Positions 54,343-64,000 of a DNA stretch of 64,000 bases are shown in pieces. Within the stretch, counting starts at the first letter, position 1. Every line of letters begins with the position of its first letter. The stretch is from Pegoplata infirma. Its lineage: Eukaryota; Arthropoda; Insecta; Diptera; Anthomyiidae. The notes under the pieces were generated by a model, which was not told where the DNA came from, searched no databases, and saw only the letters and a program-made list of their open reading frames with translations. Location of the stretch: assembly GCA_963921195.1 (NCBI GenBank), contig OY992537.1, positions 53,282,313 through 53,346,312 on the forward strand, written 5' to 3'. Both the position numbers and the translations under genes were made by a program.

Positions 54343-55030
54343 ACACTCAAAAAAAAAGTGAACTAAAATCTGGGAAAATAAACTCAATTTTGAGAAAAAG
54401 AGGGAATGATTTGGCTCCAAAAATTTTTTTTATTGGTTTTAGTTCATAATTTTCCCAAAAATAAGGAAAACAAAGTTATTTAATTTTAAGCCAACTTTAA
54501 CAAGAAAATGGGAAAAATTATACTTCACATTTTAGAAATAGATTGGGTCTAGACCCTGGACCCATGGGTTCGGACCCCATTTTACTCGTTTCGCTCTATT
54601 TCGCTTAGTTTTCGAGATATCGCCATTTTGAATTTTAAGAAGTTAGTTACTAAATTCTCAGAAGTCAATAACTAAATTCTAGGAAGTACACTTCCTCAAT
54701 TTAAAGAATAGAAATACGATGATGTTTTTTTTAGTAAATTTTAACCAAACTTGAACTAAATAGTTTTTTAAGAAATATGTCTTAAAAATAAAGATACCAT
54801 TCTCAGATTTGTGGAAAATTTCTTTCGCAGTAAGAGTTTTTTCCTAATATTAAAAAAATCCATTTAAAGAAAACTATGAACTAGTTATAAGTAAATGAAC
54901 TAAAATTTTTTCCTCATAGTTAAGAAAATTTTTCATTTTTAAGTTAAATTTAACTAAATTTTAGGAAAATTCATGATAAATTTTGAAAGACATTTTTTCC
55001 TTAATTTTAGTTATGTCTTTTTTTTAGTGT
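54343..55030 (+). mobile_element. Element with acact ends, left member of an inverted pair
   Basis: Starts acactcaaaaaaaaagtgaa and ends ttagttatgtctttttttta-gtgt. It carries repeat E (ggacccatgggttcggacccc, tttcgctctatttcgcttag). About 688 bp and non-coding. Confidence 0.6.
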
Positions 55031-55099
55031 AGACCCAATAAAATATCGTTAGCTTAATGTGAAAAGATGCTAAGTCTATATTTTTTTAACGGATGTGCT

Positions 55100-55592
55100 G
55101 AATATTTTATACCCCCCCACATGCTAAAAGTAAAAAAAAAGTTTTTGCAGGGGTATTTTTTGTTGGATGAAGAGGGTTGGTGGGGATAACTTCCCCCTCT
55201 CGATAAATGTTTACAAATTTATTTTTTATGCTTTTTGAAACTTAAATATTTCAGCAATTTTATAAATTTTTAAAATTAATTCTTTATATCCACGCCCACA
55301 AAAGGGGGCAGATCTAAAACAAGGATATAATCATAGCCCCTGGGTCCAAGCGCGGTACTTTTAACTTCTTCTGATATTAAATTATTTCATTTGTTCAACA
55401 AAAATACAAAGAAATGTATAACGTTTTTAGAGGTTGGTTTAGATCTTTAAGGGGAAATTTTTTTCCCGCTGGACCAATTTGGCCCATTTTCAAACTTAAC
55501 CTGCTAACGATCATAAGACATATTCGTGCCAAACCTCAGGAATCTAGATTTTTTATTTTCGACTGCATTGTGATATATAAAGACGGACGGAC
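55100..55592 (-). mobile_element. Mini-me/DINE-like remnant between the inverted pair
   Basis: Reverse subfamily body: ggatgaagagggttggtggggataacttcccc, aaaagggggcagatct, gaaatttttttcccgctgg, caaacctcaggaatctagat and ending at the GTCY block remnant (aaagacggacgg). Both ends are cut by the flanking elements. Confidence 0.6.
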
Positions 55593-56665
55593 ACACTGAA
55601 AAAAAAGACATAACTAAAATTAAGGAAAAAATGTCTTTGAAATTTTATCATGAATTTTCCTGAAATTTAGTTAAATTTAACTAAAAAATTAGAAATTTTC
55701 TTAACTATGAGGAAAAAAGATTAGTTCATTTACTTATAATTAGTTCATAGTTTTCTTTAAATGGAATTTCTTAATATTAGAAAAAAAAATTCTGGCTGCC
55801 AAAGAACTTTTCCACAAATCTAAGAAACTTATCTTTATTTTTAAGAAATATTTCTTAAAAAACAATTTAGTTCAAGTTTAGTTAAAATTTACTAAAAAAC
55901 ACATCATCGTTTTTCTCATCTTTGAATTGAGAAAGCGTACTTCTTAGAATTTAGTTAATAACTTTTGAGAATTTAGTAAATAACTTCTTAGAATTTAGTT
56001 AAAAATTCAAAATGGCGATATCTCGAAAACTAAGCGAGATAGAGCGAAACGAATGAAATTTTCAAAAGAAAGACTTTAAAGAAAATTATGATTTAGCCTA
56101 GCTCTGCATATCTGTCGGGGTCTCAAAACCCTAATTTTAGATCTAAAATTTGAAATCCCCGAGATTTTATATATGCACACATCTCGGTAAATACTGCCAA
56201 TACGAAAAAAGGTCCAACGGCATTTTTGTAGCTTTTGACTCGTAGAACACTTTGACAAAATACTCGAAAGCCCTACGATTAATATGAGTTATCCAGTTTT
56301 TAAAATTCTCAAGACCCTATCAGACCCCTTATTACCGCATCTCAAAAACTAAGCAAGGTAGAGCGAAACGGACACAAAATTTGGGTCAAAATCTATGGGG
56401 ACCCTAGACCCATGGGGTCGGAACCCATGGGTCCAGGGTCTAGACCCAATCTAGTTCTAAAATGTGAATAAACTTAAGTATAATATAATTTTTCCCATTT
56501 TCTAGTTAAAATTGGCTTAAAATTAAATAACTTTGTTTTCCTTATTTTTGGGAAAATTATGAACTAAAACCAAGAAAAAAATCTTTGGAGCCAAATCATT
56601 CCCTCTTTTTCTCCAAATTTAGTTAATTTTCCCAGATTTAAGTTCACTTTTTTTTTTTTGAGTGT
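55593..56665 (-). mobile_element. Element with acact ends, right member of an inverted pair
   Basis: acactgaaaaaaaagacataac to gttcactttttttttttttgagtgt. It reads as the reverse complement of 54343-55030 but is about 385 bp longer, because it retains or gained a second repeat E block (56060-56460, including gacccatggggtcggaaccc). Confidence 0.6.
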
Positions 56666-56948
56666 AACCCAGGAAAAAAATCGATAAACTCAAAAAATTT
56701 TCAAAAAAATAACAAAAAATTAGATATTGTTGAAAAAATCAATATATATCTTTCTTATATGTATAGACCAATCTACACACATGAAAAGCCCTATCCTTCT
56801 TCTATCCAAAAAAATTTTGAAAAATTGAAAATCGGTTGAAAAATGTTTATGTTACATGTGGTTTAGTGAAAAAAAAAAAAAAAACGGCAAGTTTGGTGAG
56901 CATTTTTTTAATCTTTTTAAAGTATATTCGATTTTGTGTTTTTTGTAG
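56666..56948. other. AT-rich stretch, nothing recognised
   Basis: A-rich sequence with no coding or element-end signals, up to the repeat A fragment. Confidence 0.2.
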
Positions 56949-57240
56949 CACAGTGTTATCATCAGCAGGATTTTAAATGTCGGTTTGTCTTGTTAATGGA
57001 AATTGTTTTTTATATATGCGAATATTTATAGTTTCTACAGAATAAATTTAAATAGTTTCCAACACTACAATTCTATTTCTAGCAATCTCAACCTAATTTC
57101 ATACTGTCTTTCAACTTTTTTGACTCTTACATTATTTCGCAAGGGAACTGCAGACACAAATGAAGGAATTTGCTTTTTCTGTTTTGGAGATGTGCCTAAT
57201 GCCAACATATTTTATCAGTTATTTTATTTATTGTTTAATT
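56949..57240 (-). mobile_element. Repeat A copy cut within the hammerhead motif
   Basis: Reading the minus strand, it contains the 32-codon-frame region, tgttggaaact, aaaatcctg and CTGATGATAACACTG. It stops before GAAA, so the boundary falls inside stem II. Confidence 0.55.
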
Positions 57241-57567
57241 TCACACAAAAAAATTGTCAAAATTATTTTGACCACAGCTGTATAATTTATCTAAAATATT
57301 TTACGAACCACTTCACTCAAAGTGCTTGTTAGAGAAAATTTTAATGATGTTTAAAACAGCATGAAATTTCAAATTAATTTATGAATTTAGCTAATTTTTT
57401 TAGCGAATTTATTAACAATAACCATTGTTTTGCCATAACAATATAATTTTTAGATTTTATTTTTCTCTTAATTTTATATAAAATTTATTACTAGGGCGCA
57501 TAAACTATAATTTAAACATTTTAATTTGTTTAAAAATACATAATATGAAAAAAGTATATGTATATTA
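57241..57567. other. AT-rich stretch, no gene recognised
   Basis: Only A/T-rich sequence upstream of the long palindrome. Confidence 0.2.
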
Positions 57568-58335
57568 ACGGTCAAATTCATAATGCTTTAAGGCAGGCTA
57601 ATAAAATGTTTATAGTGAAAATTTTCTAAAACATTATTCAAAATCGTTTAAAAGCAAAATATTTATAAAAGGTTTATAGTAGGGTATAGTCTACAATAAA
57701 CCTTAGGTAAAGTTTGGAGTTGAAAAAACATTCTTTGAGTGGTCAGCATTTAATATTTAATTATCTAAAGATTTAATCAAACATTCTCCTCCCTTGAATA
57801 GTTAAATTCCGTCAATTTCTATTCAATAAATTGAAGATATCTTCAACAATTAACAAATTTAGGATGTTTTCAATATAAAAATGTCAAATATTTGTTAAAA
57901 ATAAATTAAAATAAAATAAAACAAAATAGTGATGTACATTCAATCAAAACATATCCGGTATTCGAATATTTTTTGTACTCTTTGTATAAAAAAAATATTT
58001 TTTTCGCTCGTATTGCTATTTCATTTCTATATAACGTTAAGAAAACAATGTTAAACTCGTTTTTACCTAATACGAAATTTTTTCTAACTCTTAAATCTGC
58101 AAAAAAAAACGTTTAATTATGACTACCGAGTCAATCGATTCATTATTTTATACATCACAAACAATTAAATGAGAAATATAGCAGGGGTGTTGCCAACATT
58201 AAAACGCAAAGTTATTAAATTGTTAAAGTACGTTTATGAATACAATTTCTTTAAAAAGGTTTACTAAAGGTTTATTGTACTTTAACTATTGTGTGCTTTA
58301 AAGCCAAATTACAATTGCCTTATGAATTTGACTGT
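57568..58335 (+). mobile_element. PIF/Harbinger-type element, left arm of long palindrome
   Basis: 768 bp with terminal inverted repeats: cggtcaaattcataatgctt at one end and ttatgaatttgactg at the other. Its partner at 58485-59252 is the same length in inverted orientation; I found a single mismatch (near 58070). Non-coding. Flanking triplets TAA and TTA make sense only if the spacer has been inverted (see findings). Confidence 0.8.
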
Positions 58336-58484
58336 TAAATTCTAATATTGTGTTTTTAATTACAAAACGAAGCCTTGAAAAAGAAATATTATATTATGTT
58401 TTTTTAAGTTTTATTTTCTCACAAAATCTTTTTTTTTTTTAATATTTTATTTTTTCTAAGAAGCCTTTTATTACAAAATTATTT
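58336..58484. other. 149-bp spacer of the long palindrome
   Basis: In reverse complement its end (caaggcttcgttttgtaat, aaaaacacaatattagaattta) matches 62783-62843, which is followed there by the sequence found here only after 59253. Confidence 0.7.
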
Positions 58485-59252
58485 ACAGTCAAATTCATAA
58501 GGCAATTGTAATTTGGCTTTAAAGCACACAATAGTTAAAGTACAATAAACCTTTAGTAAACCTTTTTAAAGAAATTGTATTCATAAACGTACTTTAACAA
58601 TTTAATAACTTTGCGTTTTAATGTTGGCAACACCCCTGCTATATTTCTCATTTAATTGTTTGTGATGTATAAAATAATGAATCGATTGACTCGGTAGTCA
58701 TAATTAAACGTTTTTTTTTGCAGATTTAAGAGTTAGAAAAAATTTCGTATTTGGTAAAAACGAGTTTAACATTGTTTTCTTAACGTTATATAGAAATGAA
58801 ATAGCAATACGAGCGAAAAAAATATTTTTTTTATACAAAGAGTACAAAAAATATTCGAATACCGGATATGTTTTGATTGAATGTACATCACTATTTTGTT
58901 TTATTTTATTTTAATTTATTTTTAACAAATATTTGACATTTTTATATTGAAAACATCCTAAATTTGTTAATTGTTGAAGATATCTTCAATTTATTGAATA
59001 GAAATTGACGGAATTTAACTATTCAAGGGAGGAGAATGTTTGATTAAATCTTTAGATAATTAAATATTAAATGCTGACCACTCAAAGAATGTTTTTTCAA
59101 CTCCAAACTTTACCTAAGGTTTATTGTAGACTATACCCTACTATAAACCTTTTATAAATATTTTGCTTTTAAACGATTTTGAATAATGTTTTAGAAAATT
59201 TTCACTATAAACATTTTATTAGCCTGCCTTAAAGCATTATGAATTTGACCGT
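58485..59252 (-). mobile_element. PIF/Harbinger-type element, right arm of long palindrome
   Basis: Inverted partner of 57568-58335, without any length difference. Ends cagtcaaattcataaggc and gcattatgaatttgaccg. Followed by TAA at 59253 when the terminal T is counted with the element. Confidence 0.8.
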
Positions 59253-59810
59253 AAATATTTAAAAAATTCAATCGAATTCATCACTTTTTTTATTACAAAG
59301 TCCTTTTTATTTAATATTAAGAATTTCAAGTGAATTGTTTTTAATAGAACTATGTACATTAGGGTGGAGCAAATTTAGTTTTTCCCAAATTTTAAAAACG
59401 TGGGGGTCGGAAAAGTTGTCTTTTAGGGTCGATATTAACACCTGCAGGACAATGGCTTTGGGTCCCTTTTTTGACTGGAAAATCGGAAAGTTACGAACAA
59501 AGTAAAACAAAAAAAAATAACTTTTTTTTGCTTACAATATTTGTTTATATTCGACAAAGTTTATATATTATTAATCCATTTCTAAGTCGGTGGAAAGCAA
59601 GATCCAGTCCAAACCAATATAGCTGCAAATTTGGTAAATGAGCGTATTACTTAAATGCAAAAAGTGTTTTCAAATTTTGGAAAGTATAAAAGATTCGGCA
59701 CCGCAGAATCTAACACTCTTACTTGTTTTTTGTACATTTGTTAAACAAATGGAACATTGTTATGCCAAAAATTAGACTTGGTGAAAAAATATTTTTGGTA
59801 AAAAAAATTT
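59253..59810 (+). repeat. Duplicated segment, copy 1, with mini-me/H end
   Basis: aatatttaaaaaattcaatcg, gtacattagggt(g/a)gagcaaat, ttttagggtcgat(a/c)ttaacacctg and caatggctttgggt recur at 62844-63600. Near 59680-59730 it passes into a mini-me-type end (aaagattcggcaccgcagaa, ttacttgttttt) and repeat H. The hAT/P-like MITE of copy 2 is absent here. Confidence 0.75.
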
Positions 59811-60029
59811 AATTTTTTTACAATAAACAAAATTATGTTAAAAAACAATGATAAAAACAAAACTTTTGGTGAAAAAAATTTTTTTTGATGAAAAAAGTGT
59901 TTGATGAAGAAAAAAAATTTTTGATAAAAAAAATGTTATAAAAATTTTTTTTTTTAACAAAAAAAAAAAAAATTGTAGAAAAAAAAATATTAAAGGAAAA
60001 AAAAAAATTATTAAAAAAATTATGAAAAA
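59811..60029. repeat. Degenerate gatgaaaaaaat array
   Basis: A-rich array of ttgatgaaaaaa, as at 12640-13074. Phenylalanine-rich open frames on the reverse strand are artefacts. Confidence 0.6.
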
Positions 60030-60587
60030 CATGTATAAAAGTTAAATTCGACTTGGCCAAATCTATGAATACCCTCCACAATGCCCTTTTTAAAGGATAG
60101 TAAATTTTTTAATGTTAAAAATATTAACAATTTTGATTGGAAATATTTTATTTTGAGTAAAAAACTTTTTTTTTCATTTTTGTAAAAAACAAAATAATTT
60201 ACTAATTTTTTTTTTTAGTGTAAAATTTTTTTCGAGTGTAAATTTTTTTTGTTTTGTGTAAAAATATTTCTGAGTGACAAAAATACTCTGTAAAGTAATT
60301 ATGTGGCTAATAATTGTTTTTAAAACTTGTTTTTTAAAACTCGGGGTTTTCAACACGTGATTTTTAGGTGAAACCAATCTGAAATTCAGGGTTTTTCTTA
60401 TTACTTTGGAACCACTGGACCGATTTGGCTGAGATTTGAAAAAAACCGGGACAGAGGAACGGCAAATATATATGCCACATTTCAGCACTCTCAGGATTTT
60501 CGTTCGAAAGTTACAGTGTGTTTTATTTCGTAAATTCATGAAAAACCCTTGCCGTCTTAAAATCGATCGAGTATCATGAATATATAT
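60030..60587 (-). mobile_element. Mini-me/DINE-like element, reverse, 3' part
   Basis: agttaaattcgacttggcca, ataccctccacaatgccc, tttggaaccactggaccgattt and gatcgagtatcatgaatatat. It is interrupted by the palindrome at 60588-62684 and resumes at 62685. Confidence 0.65.
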
Positions 60588-62684
60588 GGGGCATTTCAAG
60601 CCAAATCACTCGCTTTTAGAACCGACCCCTTTCGATTTATTTTATTTTTGGGTATGTTTTCGTACTTATTAAAAGCAACTTGGACACCAATTTTCAGCCT
60701 TTTATTTCAAGATGGTGTTGAGTAATCAATTTTTCAAAATGGCGATTTTCTCAAAAAAATTAAAAAAATTAAATTTTAATTAATTTTGACCATTAAAAAC
60801 TATAAATATTTTAAAAAAAGTTGGACAACGTTTTGTTGGTATTTGAATGTAGTTTTAGAAAAAAGATATGAAAAAATTATTCGAAGTAACTATCACTTAT
60901 TTTTTGACGTTTAAAATCTAAAATCGACTTTTTGAAAAAGTCCGAAACCTTTGATTTTTTTGTAAAAAAACTATAAAAATTCTACTCTAAATTACGCAAC
61001 TCTTAAGCCATAATTCGAGATGTGATAGCAATTCTTTCTATTTTTTTTTTAATTTTTAAAATTTCACCTTTTATTTTGTGGCTCTGATTTATTTTATATG
61101 GTGCTCCAAAAAAAATAAATTGGTAGATACTGACGCTTACTTACATAAGATATATTCATTTCGAGGTAAAAATACGTCTCACAAAAATTTAGGACGATCG
61201 GACATGGGTAAGGCGTTTAGCATGGTACTTGAAATTTAAAAAACGGATTACAAGGAAAAATATGTTCTTTTTCTGTTTTCGCAATTTTTTTGGTATTTTA
61301 AGTTAAGTTTTATTTCAAGTGATTACAGAATTATGATGTGGAGTAAAATGCCTTTCTAATAAGGTACTAAAAACTAAAATCGGTTGAAAATCAGCCAAGT
61401 TATTACAACTTCCCCAGGCATCTAGCGTGTGGCAGACGACTTGATTAAGCAATACAATCCGATTTTTGAAATTCATTGAAATTTTGTACTGTAATAACAT
61501 TTTTTTATTCTTCAAGTTCAAATGTAATTTGATGACAAGTATTTTTCATATTGTGTTTTGCTAACATTTTTTAAATTAATGCTAAAAATGTCTGCATTTT
61601 CAACACCCTTTTGAAATCTCTATTTTAAAAAAAAAAAAAAAAAATTTGTTATATTTTTTCGGCGTAAGCCAAGTGTATTTAATTTGTTGTTTGTGTTTTT
61701 CTGATTTTGTTTTAAAATTTGGAAAAACAAAAAAATATTACACTGAAACATGAATAATGAAAAAATGTTATTACAGTAGAAAATTTCAATAAATTTTAAA
61801 AAAGGGACTCGTATTCTTTAATCAAGCGGTATGACACACGCTAGATGCCTGGGGAAGTTGTAATTAATTGGCTGATTTTCAACCGATTTTAGTTTTTCAT
61901 GCCTTATTAGAAAGGCATTTTACTCTAAATCATAATTCTGTAATTGCATGAAATAAAAATTAACTTAAAATACCAAAAATATTGCGATAACAGAAAAAAA
62001 ATCATATTTTTCCTTGTAATCCGTTTTTTAAAATTCAAGGACCATGCTAAACGCCTTACCCATTTCCGATCGTTCTAAATTTTTGTGAGACGTATTTTTT
62101 CCTCGAAATAAATATATCTGGGGTAAGTTAGGGTCAATATCTACCAATTTATTTTTTTTTTGGAGCACCATATAAAATAAATCAGAGCAAAAAAATAAAA
62201 GGTGCAATTTTTAAAATTTAAAAAAAAAAAATAGAAATAATTGTGATCACATCTCGAATTATGGCTTAAAAGTTGCGCCATTGAGAGTAGAATTTTTATA
62301 GTTTTTTACAAAAAAATCGAAGGTTTCGGACTTTTTCAAAAAGTCCATTTTAATTTTTAAACGTCAAAAAAAATAAGTGATAATTACTTCGAATAATTTT
62401 TTCATATTTTTTTCTAAAACTACATTTAAATACCAACAAAACGTTGTCCAACTTTTTTTAAAATATCTATATTTTTAATGGTCAAAATTAATTAAAAATT
62501 TCAATTTTTTAATTTTTTTGAGAAAATTGCCATTTTGAAAAATTGATTACTCAACACCATCTTGAAATAAAAGGCTGAAAATTGGTGTCCAAGTTGCATT
62601 TATTAAATACTAAAACATATCCAAAAATAAAATAAATCGAAAGAGGTCGGGTCTAAAAGTGAGTGATTTGGCTTGGAATGCCCC
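60588..62684. mobile_element. Foldback palindrome of 2.1 kb with ATAT target
   Basis: ggggcatttcaagccaaatc at the left pairs with gatttggcttggaatgcccc at the right. Pairing continues along about 1 kb arms (gacaccaattttcagcctt, caagatggtgttgagtaatc, ccccaggcatctagcgtgt) with the centre near 61636. The surrounding mini-me core shows a 4-bp ATAT duplication. No coding region. Confidence 0.85.
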
Positions 62685-62782
62685 ATATACTTTATGGGGT
62701 CCCAGACCGATATTTCGATGAGTTACAAACGGAATGACAAACTTATATATACCCTCTATCACTAAGTGGAGGGTGTAAAAAA
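62685..62782 (-). mobile_element. Mini-me/DINE-like element, reverse, 5' part
   Basis: atatactttatggggtccca, tatttcgatgagttacaaacgg and ataccctctatcactaagtgg: the head of the element whose tail is 60030-60587. Confidence 0.7.
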
Positions 62783-63600
62783 AATAATATTTCTTGTTCA
62801 AGGCTTAGTTTTGTAATAAAAAACACAATATCAAGATTTAAATATTTAAAAAATTCAATCGAATTCATCACTTTTTTTATTACAAAGTCCTTTTTATTTA
62901 ATATTAAGATTTTCAAGTGAATTGTTTTTAATAGAACTATGTACATTAGGGTAGAGCAAATTTGGCTTTTGCCAAATTTCTAAAACGTCGGTGTTGGAAA
63001 AGTTGCCTTTTAGGGTCGATCTTAACACCTGTAGCCATAGAGAAACATAGAGGCGAAGGCGTCAAAAATTGAGTTGTCAAAGTACAACTTGTTTAAATGT
63101 ATTTGTTGACAAAGTACGACTTGTAAACATGTATTATGTGGTGAATTCACATCGACAGCGTACGTGTGAGAAATTAGAAAAAGATAGCAATATTGTTTTT
63201 TCTTTCACCTTCGCCTCTATGTTTCTCTATGCCTGTAGCACAATGGCTTTGGGTTCCTTTTTTGACCGGAAAATCGGAATGTTCCGAACAAAGTAAAAAA
63301 AAATATAACTTTTTTTTTTTGCTTTGTTATATTCGACAAAGTTTATATATTATTAATCCATTTCTAAGTCTGTGGAAAGCAAGATGCAGTCCAAACCAAA
63401 AATATCTGAAAATTTGGTAAATGAGTGTACTAACAATAAGTGCAAAAAAGTGTTTTCACATTTTGGAGAGTACAAAAGATTCGGCACCGCAGAATTTAAC
63501 ACTCTCACTTGTTATTTGAACACTTGTTAAACAAATGGAACATTTTTATGCCAAAAGTTTAGACTTGGTGAAAAAGTAGTTTTGGTAAAAAAAATGCCTG
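62783..63600 (+). repeat. Duplicated segment, copy 2, with mini-me/H end
   Basis: Direct copy of the spacer-plus-59253 sequence: ttcaaggcttagttttgtaat, aatatttaaaaaattcaatcg, then the same body and attcggcaccgcagaatttaac end. It lacks the PIF-type element and carries a MITE at 63036-63231. Confidence 0.78.
63036..63231. mobile_element. 196-bp MITE with 8-bp target duplication (hAT or P type)
   Basis: Terminal inverted repeats of 24 bp (catagagaaacatagaggcg... and ...cgcctctatgtttctctatg). cctgtagc lies on both sides (63028-63035, 63232-63239), a perfect 8-bp duplication. The duplicated segment near 59440 lacks it (taacacctgcaggacaatgg), giving the empty site. The interior has two copies of gttg(t/a)caaagtac(a/g)acttgt. 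Confidence 0.9.
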
Positions 63601-63689
63601 CGAATTTTGTACTCTTGCTCAAAACATTAAATCATGATAATATTTTGCGGAAGAATTTGGTTTTTTTTAGAAAAAATAATGTTACATTA

Positions 63690-63935
63690 CTTTGCTATTC
63701 CATGCCAAACGAATTAAAATATTAGTCGAGGACCATATAAGTTTATATATTATTGATCCATTTCTAAGACACTCTAGGTATATACATTCGTCCATCTGTC
63801 TGTGGAAAGCACGATGCAGTCTAACCCAAAAGAGCTGTACAATTGGTAAATGAGTGCCAAAATGTGTTTTTACATTTTGGAGAGTATAACAGATTCGACA
63901 CGGAAGAATTTAACACTCTCACTTGATTTATGTAT
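63690..63935 (+). mobile_element. Mini-me/DINE-like element, diverged
   Basis: ttagtcgaggaccatataag, ttattgatccatttctaaga, gtccatctgtctgtgg, gatgcagtctaacccaaaag and an altered terminal hairpin attcgacacggaagaattta followed by ctcacttgattt. Many substitutions; old copy. Confidence 0.6.
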
Positions 63936-64000
63936 ATTTGATAAACAAATGGAACATTTTTAAGTGAAAAGTTTAGACTTGTTGAAAAAGTAGTTTTGGT
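63936..64000 (+). repeat. Repeat H, cut by the window edge
   Basis: aacaaatggaacatttttaa and gtttagacttgttgaaaaag repeat the sequence that follows the other mini-me ends at 59745 and 63525. Confidence 0.5.

Overview
The window looks like gene-poor, repeat-dense, AT-rich chromatin of a fly (Diptera, perhaps a calyptrate fly; this is inference). The main clue is a repeat found at about 18 places. It has a conserved core (accccataaagtatatata), a nearby GTCT/GTCC block and a terminal attcggc...gccgaat hairpin. This matches the dipteran mini-me/DINE-1 elements. I recognise no host protein-coding gene. Every convincing coding sequence belongs to a non-LTR retrotransposon. Layout: 1-6.9 kb holds diverged repeats, two mini-me copies and short tandem arrays. 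6.9-7.9 kb holds a 5'-truncated LOA-like retrotransposon inside an older MITE. 8.5-10.3 kb is nested palindromes. 10.5-16.6 kb holds mini-me copies, MITEs and a tandem dimer of a repeat carrying candidate hammerhead ribozymes. 17.07-22.46 kb is a full-length LOA-like element: ORF1 with a DUF4780-like domain, then ORF2 with endonuclease, reverse transcriptase and RNase H, broken by one small RT lesion. 24-34 kb holds a pogo-type MITE, a 35-bp minisatellite and foldbacks. 34-40 kb holds a second hammerhead-like repeat family, a hAT-like element and a third LOA-like copy. 40.3-40.7 kb is a pure GTCT array of about 96 units. 44.6-50.5 kb holds three hAT-like elements filled with GTGAGT/ACTCAC motifs. 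51-57 kb holds nested ribozyme repeats, a tRNA-like segment and a pair of inverted elements. 57.6-63.5 kb holds two large palindromes and a duplicated segment. The LOA-like element supplies the coding capacity for target-primed retrotransposition, and three copies show 11-12 bp target-site duplications. The other families are non-autonomous and need transposases encoded elsewhere. Nested insertions let several elements be ordered in time, and in a few places one copy acts as the empty site for another. Repeat boundaries without a target-site duplication are approximate to tens of bases.
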